From Actinobacteria bacterium 69-20 (lineage in GTDB: Bacteria > Actinomycetota > Actinomycetes > Mycobacteriales > Nakamurellaceae), in contig MKSW01000025.1 in the NCBI GenBank assembly GCA_001897425.1, positions 1 through 60,020 on the forward strand: a DNA stretch of 60,020 nt, given 5' to 3'. This document shows, piece after piece, positions 33,301-42,773 of this stretch. The notes under the pieces are model-generated. The model was not told the origin of the DNA. It saw only the letters and a program-made list of their open reading frames with translations, and did no database searches. A program made the translations under genes and the position numbers. The first letter of the stretch is position 1; each line of letters starts with the position of its first letter.

Positions 33301-35319
33301 CTACCGTGCTTCGGCCAAGGCCGCGACGATCGTCTCGGCCGTCCGGACGCCGATGCCGGGGACCGCCGCGATCTCGTCGGCGGTGGCCGCACGGATCTTC
33401 GCGACCGACCCGAACTGCTTCATCAGGGCCTGGCGACGCACCGACCCGAGGCCGGGGATGGCGTCGAGCGCGGAGGCCGTCATCGCCGTGGATCGTTTCG
33501 ACCGGTGGTAGGTGATGGCGAACCGGTGCGCCTCGTCGCGCAGGCGCTGCAACAGATACAGCGCCTCGCTCGACCGGGGGAAAATCACCGGGTCGTCCTG
33601 GCCGGGCAGCCATACCTCCTCCAGCCGTTTGGCGAGGCCGCACACCGTGATGTCGGTGATGCCGAGGTCGGTCAGCACGGCGGCGGCCGCGTTGACCTGC
33701 GGGGCCCCGCCGTCCACGACGAGGAGCTGCGGCGGGTACGCGAACCGGCGGGGCCGGCCGGTCTCCGGGTTGATGCCCGCGGTGGGCTGCAGCTCCGCGC
33801 GCCCGCCGGCACCGTGGGTCAATCGGCGGCGCACCACCTCCGCGATCGACGCGACATCGTCGCCGGGATGCTCGCGGATCGCGAAATGCCGGTAGTCGCT
33901 ACGTTTCGGCAGCGCGTCCTCGAAGACCACCAGCGACGCGACCACGTTCGTGCCCTGTACGTGCGAGATGTCGATGCATTCGATGCGGAGCGGGCTCGCG
34001 TCCATGCCGAGCGTGTCCGCGATCTCGTCCAGCGCGGCGGACCGGGCGGTGAGGTCGGAGGCGCGCCGCAGCCGGTGCTGGCGCAGCATCTCGGCTGCGT
34101 TGCGGGTGACCGTTTCGGCGAGTGCACGCTTGTCGCCACGCTGTGGCACGCGCAACCGGACGTTCGATCCCCGCAGCGCCGACAGCCAGGCGCGGACCTC
34201 CTCCGCCTGCGGCGGCAGGGTCGGCACCAGGATGTCGTGCGGCACCGCCGTGGCGCCGTCGTCGGCTGCCCGCCCCCCGTAGAACTGCGTCAGGAAGCCC
34301 TCCACGATGGTGCCGAGGCGGCCCTCGTCCAACGCCGCGCCCGGGGCTAGCAGCGGGGCCGCCTGGCCGTCGGTGTCCCCCGGCCGGTCACCGGTATGGT
34401 CCCCGGGCGCGTCCGCTGGTGAATCCTCCGGCGCGTCGTCGACCGGGATCTCCACGATCCACCCACGCTGTCCGCGCACCCGCCCGTCGCGCACGTGGAA
34501 CACGTGGACGGCCGCCTCGAGCTCATCGCCCACCACGCCGACCACATCCGCGTTCGTCCCGTCGGAGAGCACCACGGCTTGCTTCTCCATGGCGCGGTGC
34601 ACCGCGGACAAGTCGTCCCGCAGCCGCGCGGCCCGTTCGAAATCGAGGGCGTCGGACGCCTCGGCCATCTCCCGCTCGAGACGTCTGATGAGCGGTTTCG
34701 TCCGGCCGGACATGAACTCGCAGAAGTCGTCGACGATCTTCCGGTGCTGCTCCTCGGAGACCCATCCGACACACGGCGCGGAGCACTTTCCGATGTACGC
34801 CAACAGGCACGGCCGGCCGGTGCGCTGCGCCCGGCGGAACACGGCCGCCGAACACGTCCGCGCCGGGAAGACGCGCAGCAGCAGGTCGAGCGTCTCCCGG
34901 ATGGCCCACGCGTGCGCATACGGCCCGAAGTACTTGACGCCCTTCTTGTGCGGCCCACGCGTCACCTGCAGCCGCGGGAACTGCTCCCCCACCGTGACCG
35001 CGAGTTCCGGATACGACTTGTCGTCCCGGAACTTCACGTTGAACCGCGGATCGAATTCCTTGATCCAATTGAACTCGAGTTGCAGCGCCTCGACCTCGGT
35101 GCCGACCACGGTCCATTCCACCGACGCCGCGGTGGTCACCATCTGCGCGGTCCGTGGGTGCAGGCCGGACAGGTCGGCGAAATACGAATTCAGGCGCTGG
35201 CGAAGGCTTTTCGCCTTGCCGACATAGATCACCCGGCCATCGGGATCCCGGAACCTGTAGACACCGGGTGAGGTCGGGATGCTCCCCGGTGCCGGTCGGT
35301 ACGTGGTCGGGTCGGGCAC
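33301..35319 (-). CDS. uvrC: excinuclease ABC subunit C
   Basis: 672 residues. N-terminal GIY-YIG nuclease ([20 protein letters not shown]), a Cys-rich region ([17 protein letters not shown]), the UVR motif, the RNase-H-like second nuclease ([22 protein letters not shown] with its catalytic Asp) and tandem HhH at the C-terminus ([18 protein letters not shown]). It makes both incisions in nucleotide-excision repair with UvrA and UvrB. An acidic linker rich in Asp/Pro/Gly near 300-330 is unusual but typical of actinobacteria. Confidence 0.96.
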   Translation of the reverse strand: MPDPTTYRPAPGSIPTSPGVYRFRDPDGRVIYVGKAKSLRQRLNSYFADLSGLHPRTAQMVTTAASVEWTVVGTEVEALQLEFNWIKEFDPRFNVKFRDDKSYPELAVTVGEQFPRLQVTRGPHKKGVKYFGPYAHAWAIRETLDLLLRVFPARTCSAAVFRRAQRTGRPCLLAYIGKCSAPCVGWVSEEQHRKIVDDFCEFMSGRTKPLIRRLEREMAEASDALDFERAARLRDDLSAVHRAMEKQAVVLSDGTNADVVGVVGDELEAAVHVFHVRDGRVRGQRGWIVEIPVDDAPEDSPADAPGDHTGDRPGDTDGQAAPLLAPGAALDEGRLGTIVEGFLTQFYGGRAADDGATAVPHDILVPTLPPQAEEVRAWLSALRGSNVRLRVPQRGDKRALAETVTRNAAEMLRQHRLRRASDLTARSAALDEIADTLGMDASPLRIECIDISHVQGTNVVASLVVFEDALPKRSDYRHFAIREHPGDDVASIAEVVRRRLTHGAGGRAELQPTAGINPETGRPRRFAYPPQLLVVDGGAPQVNAAAAVLTDLGITDITVCGLAKRLEEVWLPGQDDPVIFPRSSEALYLLQRLRDEAHRFAITYHRSKRSTAMTASALDAIPGLGSVRRQALMKQFGSVAKIRAATADEIAAVPGIGVRTAETIVAALAEAR

Positions 35320-35483
35320 ATCTGCAGGGTAGTTCAGCGCGGTCGCGCACCTATGACGCCGCCCATGACGCTGTCCGGGGCGATACGCCGGTCGTTAGGG
35401 TGAATCAGGCGCGGGCGCCCGGGAGTGGCTCAGCAGTGGCCCGACAGTGGCGCCGCACCGTATGCGCCAGGACGGGGGAATAG

Positions 35484-37700
35484 GTGGAGATCTGGCCCGG
35501 GCAGGCGTATCCGTTGGGCGCGACGTTCGACGGCTCCGGAACGAACTTCTCGCTGTTCAGCGAGGTGGCCGAGCGTGTCGAACTGTGCCTGTTCGATGCG
35601 GACGGCACCGAGACGCGGGTTACCCTGCCCGAGATGGACGGCTATGTCTGGCACTGCTACCTGCCGTCCGTGCAGCCGGGGCAGCGGTATGGGTACCGCG
35701 TGCACGGGCCGTACGACCCCGCACGCGGGCTGCGCTGCAACCCGGCGAAGCTGTTGCTCGACCCGTACGCGAAGGCGGTCGACGGCGTTCTCGACTGGAA
35801 CCCGGCGTTGTTCTCCTACCCGCCCGGCTATCCGGACGCGGCCGGCGAAGCGAGCGGCATCGAGACCACGGACTCCGCACCGCACATGGTCAAGGGCGTG
35901 GTCATCAACCCGTACTTCGACTGGAGCGGCGAGGCCCGGCCCCGCACGTGGTACCACGACACCGTCATCTACGAGGCCCACGTCAAGGGGCTGACCGCGC
36001 GGCACCCGGACCTGCCGGACGAGATTCGCGGCACGTACGCCGGTCTCGCGCACCCGGCCATCGTGGACCATCTCACGCGCCTCGGCGTGACGGCCGTCGA
36101 GCTGATGCCGGTGCACGAGTTCGTCAGCGACCAGCATTTGCTGGATGCGGGACTGACCAACTACTGGGGCTACAACACCATCGGCTTCTTCGCCCCGCAT
36201 CACGCGTACTCGGCATCGGGGGCGCTCGGAAGCCAGGTGCAGGAGTTCAAGTCCATGGTCAAGACGCTGCACAGCGCCGGCATCGAGGTGATCCTCGACG
36301 TCGTCTACAACCACACCGCCGAGGGCAATGAACTCGGTCCGACGCTCTCCTTCCGCGGCATCGACAACGCCGCCTACTACCGGCTGATGGACGACGACCC
36401 GCGCTACTACCGGGATTACACCGGGACCGGGAACTCCCTGAACGCCCGATCGCCACACGCGCTGCAACTGCTGATGGACTCGCTGCGTTACTGGATCACG
36501 GATATGCACGTGGACGGGTTCCGATTCGATCTCGCCGCGACGCTGGCGCGAGAGTTCTACGACGTGGACCGGCTCTCCAGCTTCTTCGATCTCGTCCAGC
36601 AGGATCCGGAAGTCAGCCAGGTCAAGCTCATCGCCGAGCCGTGGGATGTCGGCCCCGGCGGGTACCAGGTCGGCAATTTCCCGCCGCGCTGGACGGAGTG
36701 GAACGGCAAGTACCGGGACACCGTCCGGGACTTCTGGCGCGGGCAGCCGGCCACGCTCGGCGAGTTCGCGGCGCGACTCACCGGCTCCGCCGATCTGTAC
36801 GAGCAGGACGGGCGCCGTCCGGTGGCATCGATCAACTTCGTCACGGCGCACGACGGGTTCACCCTCAAGGATCTGGTGTCCTACAACGACAAGCACAACG
36901 AGGCGAACGGTGAGGACGGCCGCGACGGCACCGACGACAACCGGTCATGGAACTGCGGCGTCGAGGGGCCGACCCACGATCCGGAGGTCACGGCCCTCAG
37001 AGCGCGGCAGCAGCGCAACTTCATCGCGACATTGCTGCTGAGCCAAGGCGTTCCGATGATCTCGCACGGCGACGAGCTCGGGCGCACGCAGCAGGGCAAC
37101 AACAACGCGTATTGCCAGGATTCCCCGCTGACGTGGGTGGACTGGGGTGGCGCCGACGCGAACCTCATCGAGTTCACCGCCGCGGTGGCCCGGTTGCGTC
37201 GGCATCATCCGACGTTCCGGCGTCGGCGCTTCTTCGACGGCCGGCCGGCCGCCCGCGGCGAGGGCGAGCCGTTGCCCGACATTGTCTGGATGACGCCGTC
37301 CGGGGATGTCATGACGCGCGCGGACTGGGACTCGGATTTCGTCCGGTCGATCGCCGTCTTTCTCAACGGCCGTGGGATCCGGGGCACCGACGAGCGAGGC
37401 CGGCCGATCGTTGACGACTCGTTCCTGCTGCTGTTCAACGCTCACCATGAGGACCTCGAGTTCGCCCTCCCGCCGGAGGAGTACGGCGCGGCGTGGAACG
37501 TCGTCATCGACACCTCGGGCATCGACGTGGCGGCGCAGGTGCACGCGGCGCAGACGGCGCTCACCGTGACCGCGCGCAGCACCGTCGTGCTGCAGGCCGC
37601 GACGGGTGAACCGGCCGGCGAACCCGAGGAGCCACCGGCAGCGGTCGTGCCGGACGTGCCGCCCAGCGCGGCGTTCGGCGTCGGGAACGGAGACCGCTGA
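35484..37700 (+). CDS. treX: glycogen debranching enzyme
   Basis: 738 residues. Cuts alpha-1,6 branches of glycogen, supplying linear chains to TreY. An N-terminal CBM48-type domain is followed by a GH13 barrel: catalytic Asp in VDGFRFDLAAT near 349, Glu in KLIAEPWDVG near 384, Asp in TAHDGFTLKDLVSYN near 457. GTG start with a G-rich SD sequence. A Pro/Glu tail ends the protein. First gene of the treX-treY-treZ operon. Confidence 0.95.
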   Translation: MEIWPGQAYPLGATFDGSGTNFSLFSEVAERVELCLFDADGTETRVTLPEMDGYVWHCYLPSVQPGQRYGYRVHGPYDPARGLRCNPAKLLLDPYAKAVDGVLDWNPALFSYPPGYPDAAGEASGIETTDSAPHMVKGVVINPYFDWSGEARPRTWYHDTVIYEAHVKGLTARHPDLPDEIRGTYAGLAHPAIVDHLTRLGVTAVELMPVHEFVSDQHLLDAGLTNYWGYNTIGFFAPHHAYSASGALGSQVQEFKSMVKTLHSAGIEVILDVVYNHTAEGNELGPTLSFRGIDNAAYYRLMDDDPRYYRDYTGTGNSLNARSPHALQLLMDSLRYWITDMHVDGFRFDLAATLAREFYDVDRLSSFFDLVQQDPEVSQVKLIAEPWDVGPGGYQVGNFPPRWTEWNGKYRDTVRDFWRGQPATLGEFAARLTGSADLYEQDGRRPVASINFVTAHDGFTLKDLVSYNDKHNEANGEDGRDGTDDNRSWNCGVEGPTHDPEVTALRARQQRNFIATLLLSQGVPMISHGDELGRTQQGNNNAYCQDSPLTWVDWGGADANLIEFTAAVARLRRHHPTFRRRRFFDGRPAARGEGEPLPDIVWMTPSGDVMTRADWDSDFVRSIAVFLNGRGIRGTDERGRPIVDDSFLLLFNAHHEDLEFALPPEEYGAAWNVVIDTSGIDVAAQVHAAQTALTVTARSTVVLQAATGEPAGEPEEPPAAVVPDVPPSAAFGVGNGDR

Positions 37701-37732
37701 CGGGCGTCGGATCGGCAGGGGCGGAGGATTGA

Positions 37733-37768
37733 ATGGGCTCGCAGTTTCCGATGGGCTCGCAGTTTCCG
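37733..37768 (+). repeat. two 18-bp tandem units at the treY start
   Basis: ATGGGCTCGCAGTTTCCG occurs twice in direct tandem (37733-37750, 37751-37768), followed by a partial third (ATAGGC). Each full unit starts with an in-frame ATG, so the repeat doubles the initiation codon and encodes MGSQFP twice. Confidence 0.85.
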
Positions 37769-40264
37769 ATAGGCACAGAAACGGATATGACGCTGTTCGT
37801 AGCCGATGCGCTGTCCGACCGGCCGCCGCCCGGATCGGTGCCGCGGTCGACGTACCGGTTGCAGATCACGCCGGCCTTCACGCTTCATGACGCGGCCGGC
37901 TGGGTCGACTACCTGCGTCGCCTCGGCGTGGACTGGGTGTACTGCTCGCCGCTGTTGCAGGCGGCGTCCGGGTCCGATCACGGATACGACGTGGTGGACC
38001 ATTCCCGTACCGACGCGGCGCGCGGCGGGCAGGCCGGCCTGCGAGCTCTCGCGGACGCCGCGCACGGCGCCGGCATGGGCATGCTCGTCGACATTGTCCC
38101 GAATCACGTCGGCGTCGCCCGGGCGCTGGAATCGGTGTGGTGGTGCGATGTGCTCACTTATGGGCGGCGTTCGCGGCATGCGGTCGCCTTCGACATCGAT
38201 TGGGCCGCAGGTGGAGACAAGGTACTGCTGCCCGTCCTCGGGGACGGGCCCGACGAACTGGCCGCGCTGCGCGTGGTCGATGGACGGCTGCACTACTACG
38301 AGCACGTCTTCCCGCTCGCGCCGGGCAGCGTCCGGGACGGTGACACCCCGCAGCAGGTGCACGAGCGGCAGCACTACCGGCTGGTGAACTTCCGGCTCGC
38401 CGACACCGACCTCAACTACCGCCGATTCTTCGCGGTGAGTTCGCTGGCGGCGGTGCGGGTCGAGAAGCCGGGCGTGTTCGCCGGCTCCCACGCGGAGATC
38501 CGGCACTGGATCGAATCGGGCTGGGTGGACGGGCTGCGCGTGGATCACCCCGATGGGCTGAAGGATCCCGCGGGTTACCTCCGGGATCTCGCGGAACTCT
38601 CGGGCGGGTGCTACACGGTGGTGGAGAAGATCCTCGAACCCGGTGAGGATCTGCCGGCCGATTGGGGTTGCGCCGGCACGACCGGGTACGACACCCTGGC
38701 GCTCATCGATCGGCTGCTGGTCGACCCGGCCGGGCTGACCGCGTGCGACGCCGCAGCGAATCAGGGCCGTCGCGACGAAGTCGCAGGCCCGATGAGCGGA
38801 GCGCGGAGCGAGCAATACAGTACCGCGCTGGACAGGCTTGACGCCCAGCTTCGCGGCACCGGTACCGCGAGCGACGCCGGAGCGGCCGTGGGTTGGGCGG
38901 ATCTAGTGCACGGCACGAAACGCGCGGTGGCGGACGGGATTCTGGGCTCCGAGGTCCGCCGGCTGGCACGGATGGTGCCCCGCGCGAGTCCCACGGATCA
39001 GGTGATCGACGCGATCGCGGAGCTGTCGGCCTGCTTCCCCGTCTACCGCACATACCTGCCGACCGGCGCGCACCACCTCGCAACCGCGCTCGCCGAAGCG
39101 CAGGCCCGCCGCCCTGACCTGTCGGAGACGCTCGCGCTGGTCGGGCTGTGCGCGTCGGAACCGGACTCCGAGTTCGCCGCCCGGTTCCAGCAGACATCGG
39201 GTGCGGTGATGGCGAAGGGAGTCGAGGACTGCGCCTTCTACCGCTACCCGCGCCTGACCTCGCTGACCGAGGTGGGCGGCGACCCGTCGATCTTCTCGGT
39301 GGCACCCGCGGAGTTCCATGCGGCGCAACGGTTCCGCCTGGCGGCCTGGCCGGACGGCATGACGACGCTGTCCACCCACGACACCAAGCGTGGCGAAGAT
39401 GTGCGCGCGCGGATCGACGTGTTGGCCGAGGTTGCCGACGACTGGGGGCAGGCCGTCCAAAGCTGGGTCGGCCGGCTGGACTTCCCCGACGGCGCGCTGG
39501 CCAACCTGCTGTTCCAGACGGCGGTGGGCGCTTGGCCCATCGAAGCGGAGCGCCTGCACGCCTATGCGGAGAAGGCTGCCCGGGAGGCGAGCGACTCCAC
39601 CGGATGGATCGATCCCGACGCCCGATTCGAGGAGGCGCTCCACCGCCTTGTCGACGCCTGCTTCGAGGACGGCGTCATCGCGGTGGAGCTCGCCGCGTTC
39701 GCCGACCGCATCCGACCCGCCGGATGGTCGAACTCGCTGGCGGCGAAGCTGATCCAGCTCACCGTCCCCGGTGTGCCGGACGTGTATCGCGGAACCGAAT
39801 TGTGGCGCAACGACCTGGTGGATCCGGACAACCGGCGCCCGTTCGACGCATTCGCCGACGGTGGTGCCGCAGAGATGCTCGCCCGGCTCGACGACGGCTG
39901 GCTGCCGCCGATCGACACCACGGGCGCCGTCAAGCTTCTGGTGACATCCCGCGCGCTACGAGCCCGGCGGGACCAGCCGGAGCTATTCACCGACTACCGC
40001 GCGATCACGCCGGCCGGCCCTGCCGCCGATCACCTCGTGGCGTTCGACCGGGGCGGTGCGGTGACGCTCGCCACCAGGCTGCCGGTCGGCCTCGCCGAGC
40101 GCGGCGGCTGGGCCGGTACCACCATCTCACTACCGGCCGGGCAGTGGCGGGATGCATTGACGGGCAACGAGTTCGGGGCGAGAGCCCGGCCTGGGAACTC
40201 CGTCATCCTCGATGTCGCGGAGGTCCTGGACCGGTACCCCGTCGCGCTGCTGCTGCGAGCCTGA
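37733..40264 (+). CDS. treY: maltooligosyl trehalose synthase
   Basis: 843 residues. Converts the reducing end of maltodextrins to a trehalosyl unit. GH13 hallmarks: DIVPNHVGVA, catalytic Asp in DGLRVDHPDGLKDPA near 270, Glu in VVEKILEPGE near 300, HDTKRGEDVR near 549. A GGAGG SD sequence 5 nt upstream supports the first ATG; later ATGs at 37751 and 37787 are alternatives, the last of which would remove the repeated MGSQFP peptide. 32 bp after treX, 24 bp before treZ. Confidence 0.95.
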   Translation: MGSQFPMGSQFPIGTETDMTLFVADALSDRPPPGSVPRSTYRLQITPAFTLHDAAGWVDYLRRLGVDWVYCSPLLQAASGSDHGYDVVDHSRTDAARGGQAGLRALADAAHGAGMGMLVDIVPNHVGVARALESVWWCDVLTYGRRSRHAVAFDIDWAAGGDKVLLPVLGDGPDELAALRVVDGRLHYYEHVFPLAPGSVRDGDTPQQVHERQHYRLVNFRLADTDLNYRRFFAVSSLAAVRVEKPGVFAGSHAEIRHWIESGWVDGLRVDHPDGLKDPAGYLRDLAELSGGCYTVVEKILEPGEDLPADWGCAGTTGYDTLALIDRLLVDPAGLTACDAAANQGRRDEVAGPMSGARSEQYSTALDRLDAQLRGTGTASDAGAAVGWADLVHGTKRAVADGILGSEVRRLARMVPRASPTDQVIDAIAELSACFPVYRTYLPTGAHHLATALAEAQARRPDLSETLALVGLCASEPDSEFAARFQQTSGAVMAKGVEDCAFYRYPRLTSLTEVGGDPSIFSVAPAEFHAAQRFRLAAWPDGMTTLSTHDTKRGEDVRARIDVLAEVADDWGQAVQSWVGRLDFPDGALANLLFQTAVGAWPIEAERLHAYAEKAAREASDSTGWIDPDARFEEALHRLVDACFEDGVIAVELAAFADRIRPAGWSNSLAAKLIQLTVPGVPDVYRGTELWRNDLVDPDNRRPFDAFADGGAAEMLARLDDGWLPPIDTTGAVKLLVTSRALRARRDQPELFTDYRAITPAGPAADHLVAFDRGGAVTLATRLPVGLAERGGWAGTTISLPAGQWRDALTGNEFGARARPGNSVILDVAEVLDRYPVALLLRA

Positions 40265-40288
40265 CGGGCCGCCCGTACCGTGAACGGC

Positions 40289-42061
40289 ATGCGACGATTC
40301 CGGGTGTGGGCGCCGCGGGCGCACCGGGTCGACCTCGCCACTGGCAGCGGCACTGACACCGACAAGGTCCCGATGGAGCGATCCGCCGACGGCTGGTGGT
40401 CTGTCGAGATCGACTGCGGCGACGACGATGTCGACTACGGCTTCGCGATCGACGGCGGGCCGGTGCGCCCCGACCCACGGTCGAGGCGTCAGCCGCGCGG
40501 CGTGCACGGCCCGTCCCGCACCTTCGACCCTGCTCGGCACGTCTGGGGCGACGGCTCCTGGACCGGGCGGCAACTCGCCGGCGCGGTGATCTACGAACTG
40601 CACATCGGGACGTTCACGCAGGGCGGCACGTTGGACGCGGCGAGCGAGAAGCTGGACCATCTCGTCGATCTCGGCGTGGACTTCGTCGAACTGCTGCCGG
40701 CAGGCGCCTTCAACGGACCGCGGGGCTGGGGGTACGACGGGGTGCTGTGGTTCGCGGTGCACGAGCCCTACGGCGGCCCTGCGGCCTACCAGCGATTCGT
40801 CGACGCCTGCCACGCGCGGGGGCTGGGCGTGATCCAGGACGTGGTCTACAACCACCTCGGACCGTCGGGCAATTATCTGCCCGAGTTCGGCCCCTACCTG
40901 CGCGACGATGCCGCCAATACCTGGGGCGCCGCAGTGAACCTGGACGGGCCCGGGTCCGACGAGGTGCGCCGCTACATCCTGGATAACGCGCACATGTGGT
41001 TCGCGGACTACCACGTCGACGGGCTGCGACTGGACGCGGTGCACGCCTTGCGGGATACGCGCGCCGTGCCGATCCTGGAGGAGCTCGCGATCGAGACCGA
41101 TGCGCTGTCGGCCCATCTGGGCAGGCCGCTGTCTCTGATCGCGGAATCGGACCTGAACGATCCGGCGCTCTTCACAGCGCGGGAGGCGGGCGGATCGGGG
41201 CTCACTGCGGCCTGGAACGACGATGTCCATCACGCGGTACACGTGGCGGTGACCGACGAGACCTCCGGCTACTACGCGGATTTCGCGCCGCTGGCCGCGT
41301 TGGCCAAGGTACTCACCGGCGGCTTCTTCCACGACGGGAGCTACTCCAGCTTCCGCGGCCGGCATCACGGCCGGCCGATCCGGACCGACGTCACCCCGGC
41401 CTGGCGGCTCGTGGCAAGCATCCAGAACCACGACCAGATCGGCAATCGGGCAACCGGCGACCGGCTGGCCGCACAGGCCGACGCTGCCGCACAGGCGATC
41501 GCGGCCGTGCTGCTGCTCACGTCGCCGTTCACGCCCATGCTGTTCATGGGCGAGGAATGGGGCGCCAGCACTCCGTGGCAATTCTTCACCTCTCATCCGG
41601 AGGCCGACCTCGGGGAGCGCACCCGGCAGGGCCGCCTTGCCGAGTTCGACCGGCACGACTGGAATCTCGCGGCGGTGCCGGACCCGCAGGATCCGGCCAC
41701 CTTCGAACGGTCGCGACTCGACTGGGCCGAACTTGGCGCGCCCGACCATGTCGCGATGTGGGAGCTCTACCGGCGGCTGATCGCGCTGCGCCGGACACGG
41801 CCCGAGCTGACGGACCCCCGCCTGCGCCGGGCACGAGTAGAGATCGACGAGGCGGATCGGTGGATCGTCGTCGACCGGGCCGGGCTCGTGATCGTCGCGA
41901 ACCTGGCCGATGAGCCGCGGACCGTCCCGCTCCCCCGTTCCGGCAGCAGTGGTGGACGGGAGGTCCTGCTGGCGACGACGCCCGGCGTGCACATCGACAA
42001 TGCCGGGCCTGCGGTCACGATGCCGGCCCGCTGCGCCGCCGTGGTCGGCGAAGTTCAATGA
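40289..42061 (+). CDS. treZ: maltooligosyl trehalose trehalohydrolase
   Basis: 590 residues. Releases trehalose from the TreY product. It opens with a CBM48-type strand set ([15 protein letters not shown]). The GH13 barrel shows [14 protein letters not shown], catalytic Asp in [11 protein letters not shown] near 249, Glu in LIAESDLND near 285, and NHDQIGNR near 381. The ATG at 40289 is preferred to the GTG three codons earlier. Completes trehalose formation from glycogen, a main route in mycolic-acid bacteria. Confidence 0.95.
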   Translation: MRRFRVWAPRAHRVDLATGSGTDTDKVPMERSADGWWSVEIDCGDDDVDYGFAIDGGPVRPDPRSRRQPRGVHGPSRTFDPARHVWGDGSWTGRQLAGAVIYELHIGTFTQGGTLDAASEKLDHLVDLGVDFVELLPAGAFNGPRGWGYDGVLWFAVHEPYGGPAAYQRFVDACHARGLGVIQDVVYNHLGPSGNYLPEFGPYLRDDAANTWGAAVNLDGPGSDEVRRYILDNAHMWFADYHVDGLRLDAVHALRDTRAVPILEELAIETDALSAHLGRPLSLIAESDLNDPALFTAREAGGSGLTAAWNDDVHHAVHVAVTDETSGYYADFAPLAALAKVLTGGFFHDGSYSSFRGRHHGRPIRTDVTPAWRLVASIQNHDQIGNRATGDRLAAQADAAAQAIAAVLLLTSPFTPMLFMGEEWGASTPWQFFTSHPEADLGERTRQGRLAEFDRHDWNLAAVPDPQDPATFERSRLDWAELGAPDHVAMWELYRRLIALRRTRPELTDPRLRRARVEIDEADRWIVVDRAGLVIVANLADEPRTVPLPRSGSSGGREVLLATTPGVHIDNAGPAVTMPARCAAVVGEVQ

Positions 42062-42104
42062 AGTGAACCGGTGCCGGGATCGCGCCGGCGGTCCTGATCT
42101 ACTC

Positions 42105-42773
42105 CTACCGTCCGAGCAACAGGGCTTGGAGATCCGCGACGGTCACGCCGACCAGGCTCGGCCGGATAGTGAGAAGCGGCGCGGGTTCGACCGGGACTTC
42201 CAGCGGCACTACGAGTGTCGCGATGCCGGCGGTGCGCGCCGACGTGGAGCCCGCCGGGGAGTCCTCGATGGCTACCGTCGCGTCCGCCGTGACATCGAGT
42301 TCGCGCAGCGCCTTGCGGTACGGCTCCGGGTGGGGCTTCGTGTGCGCGACATCGTCACCGCAGACGATGATGTCGAAATTGTCCCGGCCGATGGTCTCCA
42401 GCGCCACCGACGTGAGATTCCGATGGGTGGACGTCACCAGGCCGGTGCGCAACCCCGCGGCGCGCACCGCCTTCAGCAGGTCTTCCGCGCCCGGGCGCCA
42501 CTCCAGGGCGTTGGCGAACTCTCGGGCCATGGCCGAGACCAGCAGCCGCTGGACCACCGCCGGCTCGCCCGTCACACCCAGGTCCGCCATCAGCATGCGG
42601 ACCGAGCTGACCAGATCCTTGCCGACCATGGACGCCCGTGTCTCGGCGGACAGGCTGCCGCCGAGTTCGTCGGCGACCTCGACAAGCCCTATGCTCCACA
42701 GCTTCTCGGAGTCGATCAGGGTGCCGTCCATATCGAACAGGACAGCCTGCAAGGGCGCCATATCCGTGCTCAT
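42105..42773 (-). CDS. HAD family hydrolase (beta-phosphoglucomutase-like)
   Basis: 222 residues. HAD motif I is AVLFDMDGTLIDSEKLW (nucleophile D within DMDGT), motif II GLVTSTHRN, motif III KPHPEPYRKALRELD, motif IV VAIEDSPAGSTSARTAG. The cap is the small helical type of phosphoglucomutase and phosphoglycolate phosphatases. Its ATG overlaps the metH stop by 4 nt, and it is cotranscribed with metH. Substrate unknown. Confidence 0.88.
   Translation of the reverse strand: MSTDMAPLQAVLFDMDGTLIDSEKLWSIGLVEVADELGGSLSAETRASMVGKDLVSSVRMLMADLGVTGEPAVVQRLLVSAMAREFANALEWRPGAEDLLKAVRAAGLRTGLVTSTHRNLTSVALETIGRDNFDIIVCGDDVAHTKPHPEPYRKALRELDVTADATVAIEDSPAGSTSARTAGIATLVVPLEVPVEPAPLLTIRPSLVGVTVADLQALLLGR

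Noticed and set aside
37733-37768. Short repeats at the treY start as a CRISPR-type array
   Set aside because: They are direct, without spacers, and lie inside the reading frame.
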